From JAKFWI01 sp031399165 (GTDB taxonomy: Bacteria > Pseudomonadota > Alphaproteobacteria > Caulobacterales > Aquidulcibacteraceae): DNA of 64,000 bases. Made by a program: the position numbers and the translations under genes. A model generated the notes under the pieces. It ran no database searches and was not told where the DNA came from. It saw nothing but the letters and a program-made list of their open reading frames with translations. Location: assembly GCA_031399165.1 (NCBI GenBank), contig JANNOO010000054.1, positions 1 through 64,000 of the forward strand. Reading direction: 5' to 3'. Below, one piece after another: positions 18,146 to 26,835 of this stretch (its first letter is position 1; each line of letters starts with the position of its first letter).

Positions 18146-19101
18146 TCTGGGGATTCGGCAAAAAGCCCGAGGCAAAACCGGGCAAGGATGAAGCGGGCCT
18201 CGCAAAAGTGTTCGCGGGGCTGGCCAAATCCTCAGCGCGGCTGGGCGAAGGCATGGCGGCGCTGACCAAGCGCAAGCTGGATGCGGCGGCGCTGGAAGAC
18301 CTCGAAGACATGCTGATCCGCTCCGACATGGGCGCGAGGGCGGCGGCGAAGATCGTTGAGGGCTTTTCCGGCGAACGGTTCGGCAAGGAAGCCGACGACA
18401 AGGAGATCCGGGCGGCGCTGGCGCAGCGTATTGAAGCGATCATGGCGCCGCGCGAACACCCCCTCGATCTTTCCGGCAATCCCCGGCCGCGCATCGTGCT
18501 GATGATTGGCGTCAACGGCTCAGGCAAAACCACAACAGTTGGCAAGCTATGCGCGCTGCTCGCGCAGAATGGCGCGAAGGTGGTGGTCGGCGCTGCTGAT
18601 ACCTATAGAGCGGCGGCAATCGAGCAGTTGAAAGTCTGGGCCGATCGCGCCGGCGCTACGCTGGTGGCGCGGGGCCAGGGCGCGGATGCGGCGGGCGTGG
18701 CGTTCGAGGCGGCTGAAACGGCGAAACGAACCGGCGCGGATGTGTGCCTGATCGACACTGCCGGCCGGCTGCAGAACCGCGAAGAGCTGATGAGCGAGCT
18801 CAACAAGATCGTGCGCGCGCTGAAGAAATTCGACGAAGATGCGCCGCATGAGACCATTCTGGTGCTTGACGCAACGGTGGGGCAAAATGCGCTGTCGCAG
18901 ATGGAAGCGTTTCGCTCCGCGGCGCCGATCACCGGAATCGTCATGACCAAACTTGACGGCACCGCCAAGGGCGGCGTGCTTGTGGCCATCGCCGAGCGCC
19001 ACGCGCTTCCAATCCATTTTATCGGCATGGGCGAAGGCGCCGAAGACCTGCAGCCATTCTCAGCGCGCAATTATGCGCGCGCTGTGGTCGGTGCAAATTG
19101 A
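18142..19101 (+). CDS. ftsY: Signal recognition particle receptor FtsY
   Basis: FtsY is the membrane-associated GTPase receptor for the Ffh-RNA complex. The 319-residue protein has a short N-terminal region, the NG domain with GVNGSGKTTTVGKLC, DTYRAAAIEQL, DTAGRLQNREELM, TKLDGTAKGG and IGMGEGAEDLQPF. The acidic A domain of enterobacteria is almost absent, as is usual in alphaproteobacteria. It starts within the mtaB stop codon. Confidence 0.97.
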   Translation: MIWGFGKKPEAKPGKDEAGLAKVFAGLAKSSARLGEGMAALTKRKLDAAALEDLEDMLIRSDMGARAAAKIVEGFSGERFGKEADDKEIRAALAQRIEAIMAPREHPLDLSGNPRPRIVLMIGVNGSGKTTTVGKLCALLAQNGAKVVVGAADTYRAAAIEQLKVWADRAGATLVARGQGADAAGVAFEAAETAKRTGADVCLIDTAGRLQNREELMSELNKIVRALKKFDEDAPHETILVLDATVGQNALSQMEAFRSAAPITGIVMTKLDGTAKGGVLVAIAERHALPIHFIGMGEGAEDLQPFSARNYARAVVGAN

Positions 19102-19115
19102 GGGTGAGTGAACGC

Positions 19116-19748
19116 ATGAGCGAGAAAGCGCCTCCCGCAGAGACGGGTAAATCAGCGGGCGGCCAATTGCTGGTCGATCTCGGCCCCGTCGCGCTGTTCA
19201 TGCTGAGCTACAACCTCTCCCACCGCTTCGACGAGGCGAATGCGATTTTCTGGGCGACGGGCGTGTTCATGGCCGCAACGCTTGCCGCGTTCGCGTATGC
19301 CTCGCTGGTTCAGAAGCGCACGCCGCCGATGCTGATCGTGACGGCGGTGGTGGTGCTGGTGTTTGGCGGCCTGACGATGGCGCTGCAGAACGCGCTGTTC
19401 ATCAAACTGAAGCCGACGATCATCAATGCAATGTATGCGGCGGCGATTTTTGGCGGACTGCTGTTCAAGCAGAATGTCTGGAAGATGCTATTTCGCAGCG
19501 CCTTTCCAGGCCTGCCTGATCGGGTATGGACCATTCTCGCGGTGCGCTGGGGCTTGTTCTTCGTGTTCCTCGCCGTGCTGAATGAGGTTATCTGGCGCAA
19601 CTTTTCGGAAGAGTTCTGGGCCAATTTCAAGTTCTTCGGCGTATTCCCGATCACCATCGCGTTTGCCTTGGCGAATGTGCCGATTCTGCTGAAGCATCAG
19701 GAAAAGCCCGCCGAACCCGATGCGCCGGACGCCGCCCCGCCCGGATAA
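19116..19748 (+). CDS. Inner membrane septation protein, YciB/IspZ family
   Basis: The 210-residue polytopic protein has about five hydrophobic segments. LLVDLGPVALFMLSY and later FKFFGVFPITIAFAL are typical of the YciB/IspZ (intracellular septation A) family. Members affect cell envelope and division; the mechanism is unclear. The ATG at 19116 follows AGGGTGAG. The distance to ftsY is 14 bp, so it is probably the last gene of this transcript. Confidence 0.88.
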   Translation: MSEKAPPAETGKSAGGQLLVDLGPVALFMLSYNLSHRFDEANAIFWATGVFMAATLAAFAYASLVQKRTPPMLIVTAVVVLVFGGLTMALQNALFIKLKPTIINAMYAAAIFGGLLFKQNVWKMLFRSAFPGLPDRVWTILAVRWGLFFVFLAVLNEVIWRNFSEEFWANFKFFGVFPITIAFALANVPILLKHQEKPAEPDAPDAAPPG

Positions 19749-19776
19749 ATGACGCACCCGGATCATCCGCCCCCGG

Positions 19777-19796
19777 ATCGATATTGAATCGATATT
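19777..19796. promoter_or_regulatory. Direct repeat ATCGATATT x2 upstream of the MarR gene
   Basis: ATCGATATT occurs at 19777-19785 and again at 19788-19796, an 11-bp period or one helical turn, about 92 bp before the regulator's start. It overlaps an imperfect palindrome ATAT-N7-ATAT and could be a binding site, possibly for the regulator itself. The assignment is inference. Confidence 0.3.
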
Positions 19797-19887
19797 TCTT
19801 GCACAACCTGCCGGAGCGGCTAGTCTTCGCGATCGAGCAAGATTGCGCGCCAACGCGCGGCGGCGGGGTGGCTTGGGATTGAGACAC

Positions 19888-20409
19888 ATGAGCGAGCGTG
19901 AAGACGGCTACGTGCTTTCCAAATCGCCGTGCCATTTGCTTCACCGGGCCCAGCAATTGGCGGCCGATCGCTTCGGCGCCGCCGATATCACGCTTCGTCA
20001 ATTCGCCGTTCTGGCGGCGGTTTCGGGCCGGTCCGGCCAGACGCAAACCGACCTCGTAAACGCCACCGGCATAGACCGCTCCACCCTGGCCGACATGATC
20101 CTACGCATGGAAGAACGCGGGCTGCTGAGCCGCGGGCGTTCGGCGGAGGATGGCCGGGCCAAGTCCGTGGCGCTGACGGCGGGCGGGCGTTCGGCTCTGG
20201 CCACAGCCGCACCGCGCGCACGCCAGGCCGACGAAGCGATCATGGCGGCTTTACCGCGCGGCAAGCGCGCACCGTTCCTGGAAACGCTGCGCGCATTGGC
20301 CGAAGCGGCCGATGAACCGGCGCCGGACGTCAAACCCGCGCGTACGCGCAAAAGCTCGCCCAAGAAAAAGAAGAAAGTTGCGCCCCGCGCGAAGAAGGCG
20401 CGGCGCTAG
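19888..20409 (+). CDS. MarR-family transcriptional regulator with lysine-rich tail
   Basis: The 173-residue protein has a MarR winged helix-turn-helix. LRQFAVLAAVSGRSGQTQTD precedes the recognition helix region GIDRSTLADMILRMEERGL, followed by a wing containing SAEDGRAKSVALT. The last roughly 25 residues are a basic tail (SSPKKKKKVAPRAKKARR), unusual for MarR proteins and likely to add non-specific DNA affinity. The signal sensed is unknown. The stop overlaps that of ccmG by three bases, in convergent orientation. Confidence 0.85.
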   Translation: MSEREDGYVLSKSPCHLLHRAQQLAADRFGAADITLRQFAVLAAVSGRSGQTQTDLVNATGIDRSTLADMILRMEERGLLSRGRSAEDGRAKSVALTAGGRSALATAAPRARQADEAIMAALPRGKRAPFLETLRALAEAADEPAPDVKPARTRKSSPKKKKKVAPRAKKARR

Positions 20410-20945
20410 CTTTTCCCGCCGCGGCCGCGCTCAAGCGCCGGCATGATCTTTTCGCTGACAGTGGCCGCATCGATAGGAGAGCGATGCAGCGCCAATATCC
20501 GCCCGTCGGCGCCAATAACAATCGTCTCCGGCACGCCGGTAATGCCGAAATCGATGCCGGCAGCGCCTTCGGGATCCACGCCAATCGCGGTAAAGGGATC
20601 GCCGAGCTGGCGCAGCATTTTTTGCATCTCTTCGGGCTTGTCCTTGTAATTGATGCCGATAACCGTGACGCCCTGGCGCGCCAGCGCCGTCAGCACGGGA
20701 TGCTCCACGCGGCACGGCACGCACCAGGAAGCGAAGAAGTTCAGCACGTAGGGCTTGCCCGCCAGGTCTTGCGACGACAGCACGCCGCCATCGGCTTTCG
20801 GCAGCGTGAACACCGGCGCTTCTGATCCGGCAAGCCGCTGGTCGTCGAAGCTCCGCTCGCCGCCGCCGCGCGAAAGCATAACGCCAAAGGCGGCGATCAG
20901 CAGCGCCAACACCGCCAGCGGCGCAACGGCCAATACGCGTTTCAT
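20406..20945 (-). CDS. ccmG: Thiol:disulfide interchange protein CcmG/DsbE
   Basis: CcmG keeps apocytochrome c cysteines reduced for heme attachment in the periplasm. The 179-residue protein has an N-terminal anchor helix (about 6-25). The thioredoxin motif WCVPC lies in LNFFASWCVPCRVEHP, and the cis-Pro region is GVPETIVI. The start at 20945 overlaps the ccmD stop, so it is the last gene of ccmABCDG. Confidence 0.94.
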   Translation of the reverse strand: MKRVLAVAPLAVLALLIAAFGVMLSRGGGERSFDDQRLAGSEAPVFTLPKADGGVLSSQDLAGKPYVLNFFASWCVPCRVEHPVLTALARQGVTVIGINYKDKPEEMQKMLRQLGDPFTAIGVDPEGAAGIDFGITGVPETIVIGADGRILALHRSPIDAATVSEKIMPALERGRGGKS

Positions 20946-21100
20946 TGGAGATCCTTCACGGCCTCGCGTTTTTTGGCGAGCTTCGACCAGTGCCGAAGCC
21001 GACGGCCGATCAGCAGGGTCAAGCCGGCGAACACCATAATGGTCAGCACATAGGCGGGGATGACAAAGATCGCGTATTTGCCCAACAGGGAATCGGTCAT
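20942..21100 (-). CDS. ccmD: Heme exporter protein CcmD
   Basis: This is a 52-residue single-span protein with the helix AIFVIPAYVLTIMVFAGLTL and a basic cytoplasmic tail (RRLRHWSKLAKKREAVKDL). CcmD links CcmE to the CcmABC complex. Both ends overlap neighbours by four bases (ATGA), which, with size and position, identifies it. Confidence 0.9.
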   Translation of the reverse strand: MTDSLLGKYAIFVIPAYVLTIMVFAGLTLLIGRRLRHWSKLAKKREAVKDLQ

Positions 21101-21834
21101 GCCCTGCTCCGCGACGGCGCGAGCGCACGGCGGCGATAGATATCCGCGCGCATCGCAGCGAGCAGCAACGCCAGGAACACGAAGCCGTAAGCAGTGATAC
21201 ACATGAGCAGCGGGCGCAGCATGGCCGGATGCACGGTCGAGCCGCTTAGCCGCAAGCTCGATGGCTGGTGCAGCGTGTTCCACCATTCGGCGGAAAAATG
21301 GATGATCGGCAGATTGATCGCGCCGGCCATGCACAGAATAGCGGCCAGACGCGCCGCCTTTACCTCATCCTCTATCGTCGACCAGAGCGCGAGGTAGCCG
21401 ACATAAGTGATGAACAGCAGCAGCATCGAGGTGAGCCTGGCGTCCCATGCCCACCACGTGCCCCAGGTCGGCGCGCCCCACAGCGAGCCGGTAACGAGGC
21501 ACAAGCCAGCATAGGCAACGCCAATCTGCGCGGCACAGCGCGCCGCAACGTCAGCCAGGGCATGGCGCCACACCACGCTGATCAGGCTGGCCACGGCCAT
21601 GAACGCATAGATGCTCAGCGACCACATCGAAGCGGGCACGTGAACGTACATGATGCGCACGGATTGATGCTGCGTTGCATCTTCCGGCGAAAACACGAAC
21701 CCCCAGGTAAGGCCGATCACCAAAAGCAGCGTGGCGATCATCGCCACGAACGGCAAGACCAGTTCGGATATGCGCATGAAGCGCTGCGGATTGGCCAGAT
21801 AAGAGATCATCGCGCCTTTCGCCTTCTGCTTCAT
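21097..21834 (-). CDS. ccmC: Heme exporter protein CcmC
   Basis: CcmC (245 residues, six spans) loads heme onto CcmE. The tryptophan-rich heme-handling segment is WGAPTWGTWWAWDARLTS, with the periplasmic histidines in VHVPASMW and LHQPSSLRL. The start at 21834 overlaps the ccmB stop (ATGA); a later ATG at 21810 is less likely. ccmE, ccmF and ccmH are not in the window. Confidence 0.95.
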   Translation of the reverse strand: MKQKAKGAMISYLANPQRFMRISELVLPFVAMIATLLLVIGLTWGFVFSPEDATQHQSVRIMYVHVPASMWSLSIYAFMAVASLISVVWRHALADVAARCAAQIGVAYAGLCLVTGSLWGAPTWGTWWAWDARLTSMLLLFITYVGYLALWSTIEDEVKAARLAAILCMAGAINLPIIHFSAEWWNTLHQPSSLRLSGSTVHPAMLRPLLMCITAYGFVFLALLLAAMRADIYRRRALAPSRSRA

Positions 21835-22502
21835 TCGGTCTGCAACCGCGCCGCCGCCGCCGCCCCGATCGGGCCGAGTGCGACAGCGCCCAAAGCGCAG
21901 CCGCACAGCATCAGGAACGGCGCCGTGAACAGCCCCTCCCCGCGCGCCGCTGCGGCCGTGGCTGCGGCGCCAAAGATAATCGGCGGCGCGTAAAACGGCA
22001 AAACCAGAAGTGCGATCAGCACGCCCGCGCGCCGGACGCCCGCCGCCAAAGCCGCCGCCAGCAGGCCGGTGAAGAAAAACGCGATCATGCCAATCGCCAT
22101 ATCTATGACGATGATCGGCACGACCTGTATCGACATTTGCATCGTCAGCGCCAGCGGCGCGCACGCCAGCGCAATAGCGCACCCTACGGCAACCCACGCG
22201 GCGGCGCCCTTGGCGAACACCAGCGCCTCGAACGGCGCGCGCGCCAGCAGCATCTGATCCAGTGCGCCATCTTCCAGATCGGCCTGGAACACACGCTCCA
22301 GCGTCATCAGCGCGGCCAGCGCCGCCGTAACCCACAGCAAAGGCGGCCCGATCGAGGAGAGCAGCTTGGAATCGGCGCCGATCGCCAGCGGCACGAGAAC
22401 AGTCGCGCCAACAAAGAAGCCCAGCGGCGCAGCAGCGCCCGCCCCGCCCAGCCAGGCGAGATCAAGGTCGCGCTTGAAAACGGCGGCAACAGGCAGCTTC
22501 AC
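21831..22502 (-). CDS. ccmB: Heme exporter protein CcmB
   Basis: CcmB is the membrane subunit of the CcmAB ABC complex, which uses ATP to release holo-CcmE. The 223-residue protein has about six spans and starts at GTG 22502 with MKLPVAAVFKRDLDLAW. FVGATVLVPLAIG and LERVFQADLEDGALDQMLL are recognisable family segments. It overlaps ccmA and ccmC by four bases each. Confidence 0.92.
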   Translation of the reverse strand: MKLPVAAVFKRDLDLAWLGGAGAAAPLGFFVGATVLVPLAIGADSKLLSSIGPPLLWVTAALAALMTLERVFQADLEDGALDQMLLARAPFEALVFAKGAAAWVAVGCAIALACAPLALTMQMSIQVVPIIVIDMAIGMIAFFFTGLLAAALAAGVRRAGVLIALLVLPFYAPPIIFGAAATAAAARGEGLFTAPFLMLCGCALGAVALGPIGAAAAARLQTE

Positions 22503-23143
22503 GAGGCCTCCGCCATCAGGGGCTCATGCGCAGCGCCAAGCGCAACGCGGTGACTGGGCATCGCGCCTATGGGATCGTGAACGGCGGCGACAACCACGCC
22601 GCCACTATCGAGATGGTCGCTGACCAGACCGAGCAGCCAGGCGCGTCCGGCCATGTCAAGCGTCGCGGCGGGCTCGTCCAGCAGCCAGATCGGCCGGGGG
22701 GCGATCAGCAGACGCGACAGCGCCAGGCGTCGCGCCTGCCCCGCCGATAGCGTCCGCGCCTGCCTGTCAGCCAGATGGCGCAGGTTGACCCGGTCTAGCA
22801 CCGCTTCCTCATCCGCGCCCTCGTAAAGGCCGCGCCAGAAGCGGATATGGTCGGTGACGGTCAGAGGCCCCTTAACGCCATCGCGGTGGCCGAGCATGTG
22901 AACCGACGCTGCCTGCTCGTCGCGGTGGATCGGGCCAAAATTCGAGGACATCACCACCCGCCCCGCCGCTGGTTTGAGAAAGCCGGCGAGGACGCGCAGC
23001 AAGGAGGTCTTGCCAATGCCGTTCGCGCCTGTGATTTCCACATAATCGCCTGGACCGGCGCTGAACGCGACGCGCTCCAAGATGCGCCGTCCGCCCCGCT
23101 CGATGGCCAGATCCTCTACTGAGAGCCGCAGAGACGGGAGCAC
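22499..23143 (-). CDS. ccmA: Cytochrome c maturation ATP-binding protein CcmA
   Basis: The 214-residue ABC ATPase has Walker A GANGIGKTSLL, signature LSAGQARRLALSR and Walker B IWLLDEPAATLD. GTG 23143 was chosen as the start because GAGGAA lies six bases upstream and the product then begins at the first beta strand. It is the first gene of ccmABCDG and is divergent from acnA, with a 223-bp intergenic region. Confidence 0.94.
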   Translation of the reverse strand: MLPSLRLSVEDLAIERGGRRILERVAFSAGPGDYVEITGANGIGKTSLLRVLAGFLKPAAGRVVMSSNFGPIHRDEQAASVHMLGHRDGVKGPLTVTDHIRFWRGLYEGADEEAVLDRVNLRHLADRQARTLSAGQARRLALSRLLIAPRPIWLLDEPAATLDMAGRAWLLGLVSDHLDSGGVVVAAVHDPIGAMPSHRVALGAAHEPLMAEAS

Positions 23144-23366
23144 GCTGTTTCCTCGCGGCGGAAGGCCAAATGAAGGGGCAGATAGGTCGGTTGCGGGGCG
23201 CTGCGTCAAGCAGTCTCGATCAACCTGGGCTAATTCGCCGGGGCGCCGATTGCGCCGGATTCCCGGCTTGGGTATGAGAGGCCGCGCTTTACGCCATCTT
23301 GGCGACATTCGGGGCGCTCCCCGGCGGCGTCATCTCCTATCGGTTCTGACCCAGGACGGTTTCCCC

Positions 23367-26054
23367 ATGTCTTCGCTCGACTCCTTCAAATGCCGCCGGG
23401 AACTCTCCGTCGGCGGGCAGACCTATGTGTATTACTCTTTGCCGGAGGCCCAGAAGAACGGGCTCGGCGACATCTCGAAACTGCCGGTTTCGCTCAAGGT
23501 GCTGCTGGAGAATCTGCTCCGCAAGGAAGATGGCTGGGCGGTCAAGAAAGAAGACATCCTCGCCGTCGCCCATTGGCTGTCTAACAAGGGCAAGGCCGAA
23601 CACGAGATCGGGTTCACCCCCGCCCGCGTGCTGATGCAGGATTTCACCGGCGTGCCGGCCGTGGTCGATCTGGCGGCCATGCGCGACGCCACAACCAAGC
23701 TCGGCGTCGATCCGCGTAAGATCAATCCGCTCGTCCCGGTTGACCTGGTGATCGATCACTCGGTGATGGTGGACTATTTCGCCAAGGGCGATTCATTCAC
23801 CAAGAACGTCGATCTCGAATATTCCCGCAACAGCGAGCGCTATCAGTTCCTGCGCTGGGGCTCGGGCGCGTTCGACAATTTCCGCGTCGTGCCGCCAGGC
23901 ACAGGCATCTGCCACCAGGTCAATCTGGAATATCTCGCGCAGACCGTGTGGACCGCGCAGGAAGACGGCAAGACCCTAGCCTATCCGGACACGCTTGTCG
24001 GCACAGACAGCCACACGACGATGGTCAACGGCCTTGCCGTGCTGGGCTGGGGCGTCGGCGGCATCGAAGCGGAAGCGGCGATGCTCGGCCAGCCGATCTC
24101 GATGCTGATCCCGGAAGTGATCGGCTTCAAGCTCACCGGAAAATTGCCGGCCGGCTCCACCGCCACCGATCTCGTGCTCACCGTTACGCAGATGCTTCGC
24201 AAGAAAGGCGTGGTCGGCAAGTTCGTGGAATTCTATGGCCCGGGCCTAGACGAAATGGCGCTGGAAGACCGCGCCACGATCGCCAACATGGCGCCAGAAT
24301 ATGGCGCGACCTGCGGCTTCTTCCCGATCGACAGCAACACCATCGCTTACCTGCAAGCCAGCGGCCGCCGCGCAAACACCGTCGCGCTGGTCGAAGCCTA
24401 CGCCAAGGCGCAGGAAATGTGGCGCCCAGACCTGGCCGAGCCGGAATTCACCGACACGCTATCGCTAGACGTTGGCGCGGTCGAACCTTCGATCGCCGGC
24501 CCGAAGCGTCCGCAGGATCGCGTACCGCTGATAACCGCCGCTGATGCTTGGAAAGGCGGCCTGGAAAAGGAATTCGGCGTTACCGCCGACAAAGCCGGAA
24601 CGCGTCAGGCCGTCGCCGATACGAATTATTCGATCGGCCATGGCGACGTCGTGATCGCGGCGATCACGTCCTGCACCAACACATCGAACCCGAGCGTGAT
24701 GATCGGCGCCGGCCTGCTCGCGCGCAATGCGCGCGCGCGCGGCCTCAGTGTAAAGCCGTGGGTGAAAACCTCGCTCGCGCCCGGCAGCCAGGTGGTCACC
24801 GATTACCTGAAAATGGCAAAGCTAGACGGCGATCTCGACGCGATGGGCTTCAACCTCGTCGGCTACGGATGCACGACGTGCATCGGCAATTCGGGCCCGC
24901 TGCCCGACCCGATTTCAGCCGCCGTGCGCGCGGCCGATCTGGTCGCCGTATCGGTGCTTTCGGGCAACCGCAATTTCGAAGGCCGCGTGAACCCCGACGT
25001 AAAGGCGAATTACCTCGCCTCCCCGCCGCTCGTCGTGGCGTATGCAATCGCCGGCAACATGGGCGTCGACCTGACGAAAGATCCACTGGGCACGGACAAG
25101 AGCGGCCAGCCTGTTTACCTCGCCGACATCTGGCCGAGCGCGCAGGAGGTGGCAGATACGGTCCGCGCCTGCGTCACCGCCGAAATGTACGCCAGCCGCT
25201 ACGCCGATGTGTTCAAGGGCGACAAGCACTGGCAGGCGATCAAGGTTTCCGGCGGCCAGACCTATTCATGGGACGGCGGCTCCACCTACGTGCAGAACCC
25301 GCCCTATTTCGAAAACATGAGCATGACGCCAGCTCTGGTGACGGATTTCGCCGACGCGCGCATCCTTGGCCTGTTTGGCGATTCCATCACCACCGACCAC
25401 ATCAGCCCGGCGGGCAACATCAAGAAGGTGTCGCCGGCCGGTGATTATCTCACGACACACAAAGTGGCGCAGGACGAGTTCAACTCGTACGGCGCGCGGC
25501 GCGGCAATCACGAAGTGATGATGCGCGGCACGTTCGCGAACATCCGCATCAAGAATGCAATGACGCCCGGCATCGAAGGCGGCGTAACCAAGCACTTTCC
25601 ATCAGGCGAAGTGCTGCCGATCTACGACGCGGCGATGCGTTATGCCGCTGAGAGCCGGCCGCTGGTAATCTTCGCCGGCAAGGAATATGGCACCGGCTCC
25701 TCACGCGATTGGGCGGCGAAGGGCACGCGCCTGCTGGGCGTGCGCGCAGTGATCGCTGAGAGTTTCGAGCGTATCCACCGTTCAAACCTGGTCGGCATGG
25801 GCGTGCTGCCTTTGCAGGCCGAGCCGGGCATGAGCTGGAAAGAGCTTGGGCTCATTGGCGATGAAATGGTGTCGATCTCCGGGGTGGCGGGCGTTAAGGT
25901 TCGTCAACGAATGATCGTGAAAATCAAGCGGGCCAACGGCGACATCGTGGAAGCGCCCGCTTTGTGCCGGATCGATACTGAGAATGAGCTAGATTACTTC
26001 AACAATGGCGGCATTCTTCACTTCGTTCTACGCAATTTGGCCAAGGCGGCATAA
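23367..26054 (+). CDS. acnA: Aconitate hydratase A
   Basis: AcnA interconverts citrate and isocitrate in the TCA cycle. The 895-residue protein has the IRP/AcnA layout: LMQDFTGVPAVVDLAAMRDA early on, 4Fe-4S cysteines in ITSCTNTSNPSVM and GYGCTTCIGNSGPL, and a swivelling C-terminal domain with GKEYGTGSSRDWAAKGT. The ATG at 23367 gives MSSLDSFKCRRELSVGG, the normal start; an open stretch upstream is not homologous. Confidence 0.97.
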   Translation: MSSLDSFKCRRELSVGGQTYVYYSLPEAQKNGLGDISKLPVSLKVLLENLLRKEDGWAVKKEDILAVAHWLSNKGKAEHEIGFTPARVLMQDFTGVPAVVDLAAMRDATTKLGVDPRKINPLVPVDLVIDHSVMVDYFAKGDSFTKNVDLEYSRNSERYQFLRWGSGAFDNFRVVPPGTGICHQVNLEYLAQTVWTAQEDGKTLAYPDTLVGTDSHTTMVNGLAVLGWGVGGIEAEAAMLGQPISMLIPEVIGFKLTGKLPAGSTATDLVLTVTQMLRKKGVVGKFVEFYGPGLDEMALEDRATIANMAPEYGATCGFFPIDSNTIAYLQASGRRANTVALVEAYAKAQEMWRPDLAEPEFTDTLSLDVGAVEPSIAGPKRPQDRVPLITAADAWKGGLEKEFGVTADKAGTRQAVADTNYSIGHGDVVIAAITSCTNTSNPSVMIGAGLLARNARARGLSVKPWVKTSLAPGSQVVTDYLKMAKLDGDLDAMGFNLVGYGCTTCIGNSGPLPDPISAAVRAADLVAVSVLSGNRNFEGRVNPDVKANYLASPPLVVAYAIAGNMGVDLTKDPLGTDKSGQPVYLADIWPSAQEVADTVRACVTAEMYASRYADVFKGDKHWQAIKVSGGQTYSWDGGSTYVQNPPYFENMSMTPALVTDFADARILGLFGDSITTDHISPAGNIKKVSPAGDYLTTHKVAQDEFNSYGARRGNHEVMMRGTFANIRIKNAMTPGIEGGVTKHFPSGEVLPIYDAAMRYAAESRPLVIFAGKEYGTGSSRDWAAKGTRLLGVRAVIAESFERIHRSNLVGMGVLPLQAEPGMSWKELGLIGDEMVSISGVAGVKVRQRMIVKIKRANGDIVEAPALCRIDTENELDYFNNGGILHFVLRNLAKAA

Positions 26055-26103
26055 CGCGCGTGTGACTGGATGCGGCGCGGAGCCGGGCGCACACTCTCCG
26101 GCC

Positions 26104-26835
26104 ATGCGAGATAAAACGCTCAGGATGGTTCAGGGACTGGCGGTTGCAGGCATCGCGTTTGGCGCGATGTGCCTGCCCGCCCGCGCCGAAAAAGCCCCGA
26201 TGCCCCAGCGCCCGGTCTTGGTGGAGCTGTTCACTAGCCAGGGATGTTCGTCCTGCCCGAAGGCCAATGTGGTGCTGGGACGTCTCGCGCGTGAACCGAA
26301 CGTCATCGCCCTCACCTACGCAGTCGGGTATTGGGACTATCTTGGCTGGCGCGACACGTTCGCCAAGCCGGAATTCACCAAACGGCAAAAGCACTACTCG
26401 AAGGCGTTCGGCCGCGGCCTCTACACGCCGCAAATGGTGGTGGACGGAGCGGGCCATTCCAGCGGCCTGAAATCCAAGGAATTGCGCGAATTGATTGGCG
26501 CGGTCAGCATGTTGGGCGGCGTTAAGCTCGAAGCCGCCGCCAGCGGCGGCAAGGCCAACATATCGCTAGGCGGACCTGCACCGGCGCTACCCAGCGAAGT
26601 ATGGCTTGTCCAGTTTACGCCGGGCCCAGTCACCGTAGAAGTAAAGCGCGGCGAAAACGCCGGCGCGGCCGTCACGCACCATAACGTGGTGACGCAGCTT
26701 ACGCGGATTGGTGATTGGGCTGGCGGCTCGCAAAAGTTCGAAAGCCCTTGCGCTCTGGCCTGCGTCGTTGTCGTTCAGGAAAAGGTCAGCGGCCGCGTGC
26801 TTGCTGCTCAGGGTGTTGGCGCTAGCGGCAGCTGA
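26104..26835 (+). CDS. DUF1223 thioredoxin-fold secreted protein
   Basis: The 243-residue protein has a signal peptide ending near CLPARA. Then comes LVELFTSQGCSSCPKAN, a CxxC in a thioredoxin-like fold that is the signature of DUF1223, and VGYWDYLGWRDTFA. The role is unknown, perhaps periplasmic thiol chemistry. It lies 49 bp after acnA. Its last 28 bases overlap the convergent DUF4340 gene. Confidence 0.82.
   Translation: MRDKTLRMVQGLAVAGIAFGAMCLPARAEKAPMPQRPVLVELFTSQGCSSCPKANVVLGRLAREPNVIALTYAVGYWDYLGWRDTFAKPEFTKRQKHYSKAFGRGLYTPQMVVDGAGHSSGLKSKELRELIGAVSMLGGVKLEAAASGGKANISLGGPAPALPSEVWLVQFTPGPVTVEVKRGENAGAAVTHHNVVTQLTRIGDWAGGSQKFESPCALACVVVVQEKVSGRVLAAQGVGASGS

Noticed and set aside
23948..25444. 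Two long plus-strand frames inside acnA
   Set aside because: They are alternative frames within a well-conserved AcnA sequence and have composition typical of frame-shifted high-GC coding DNA.
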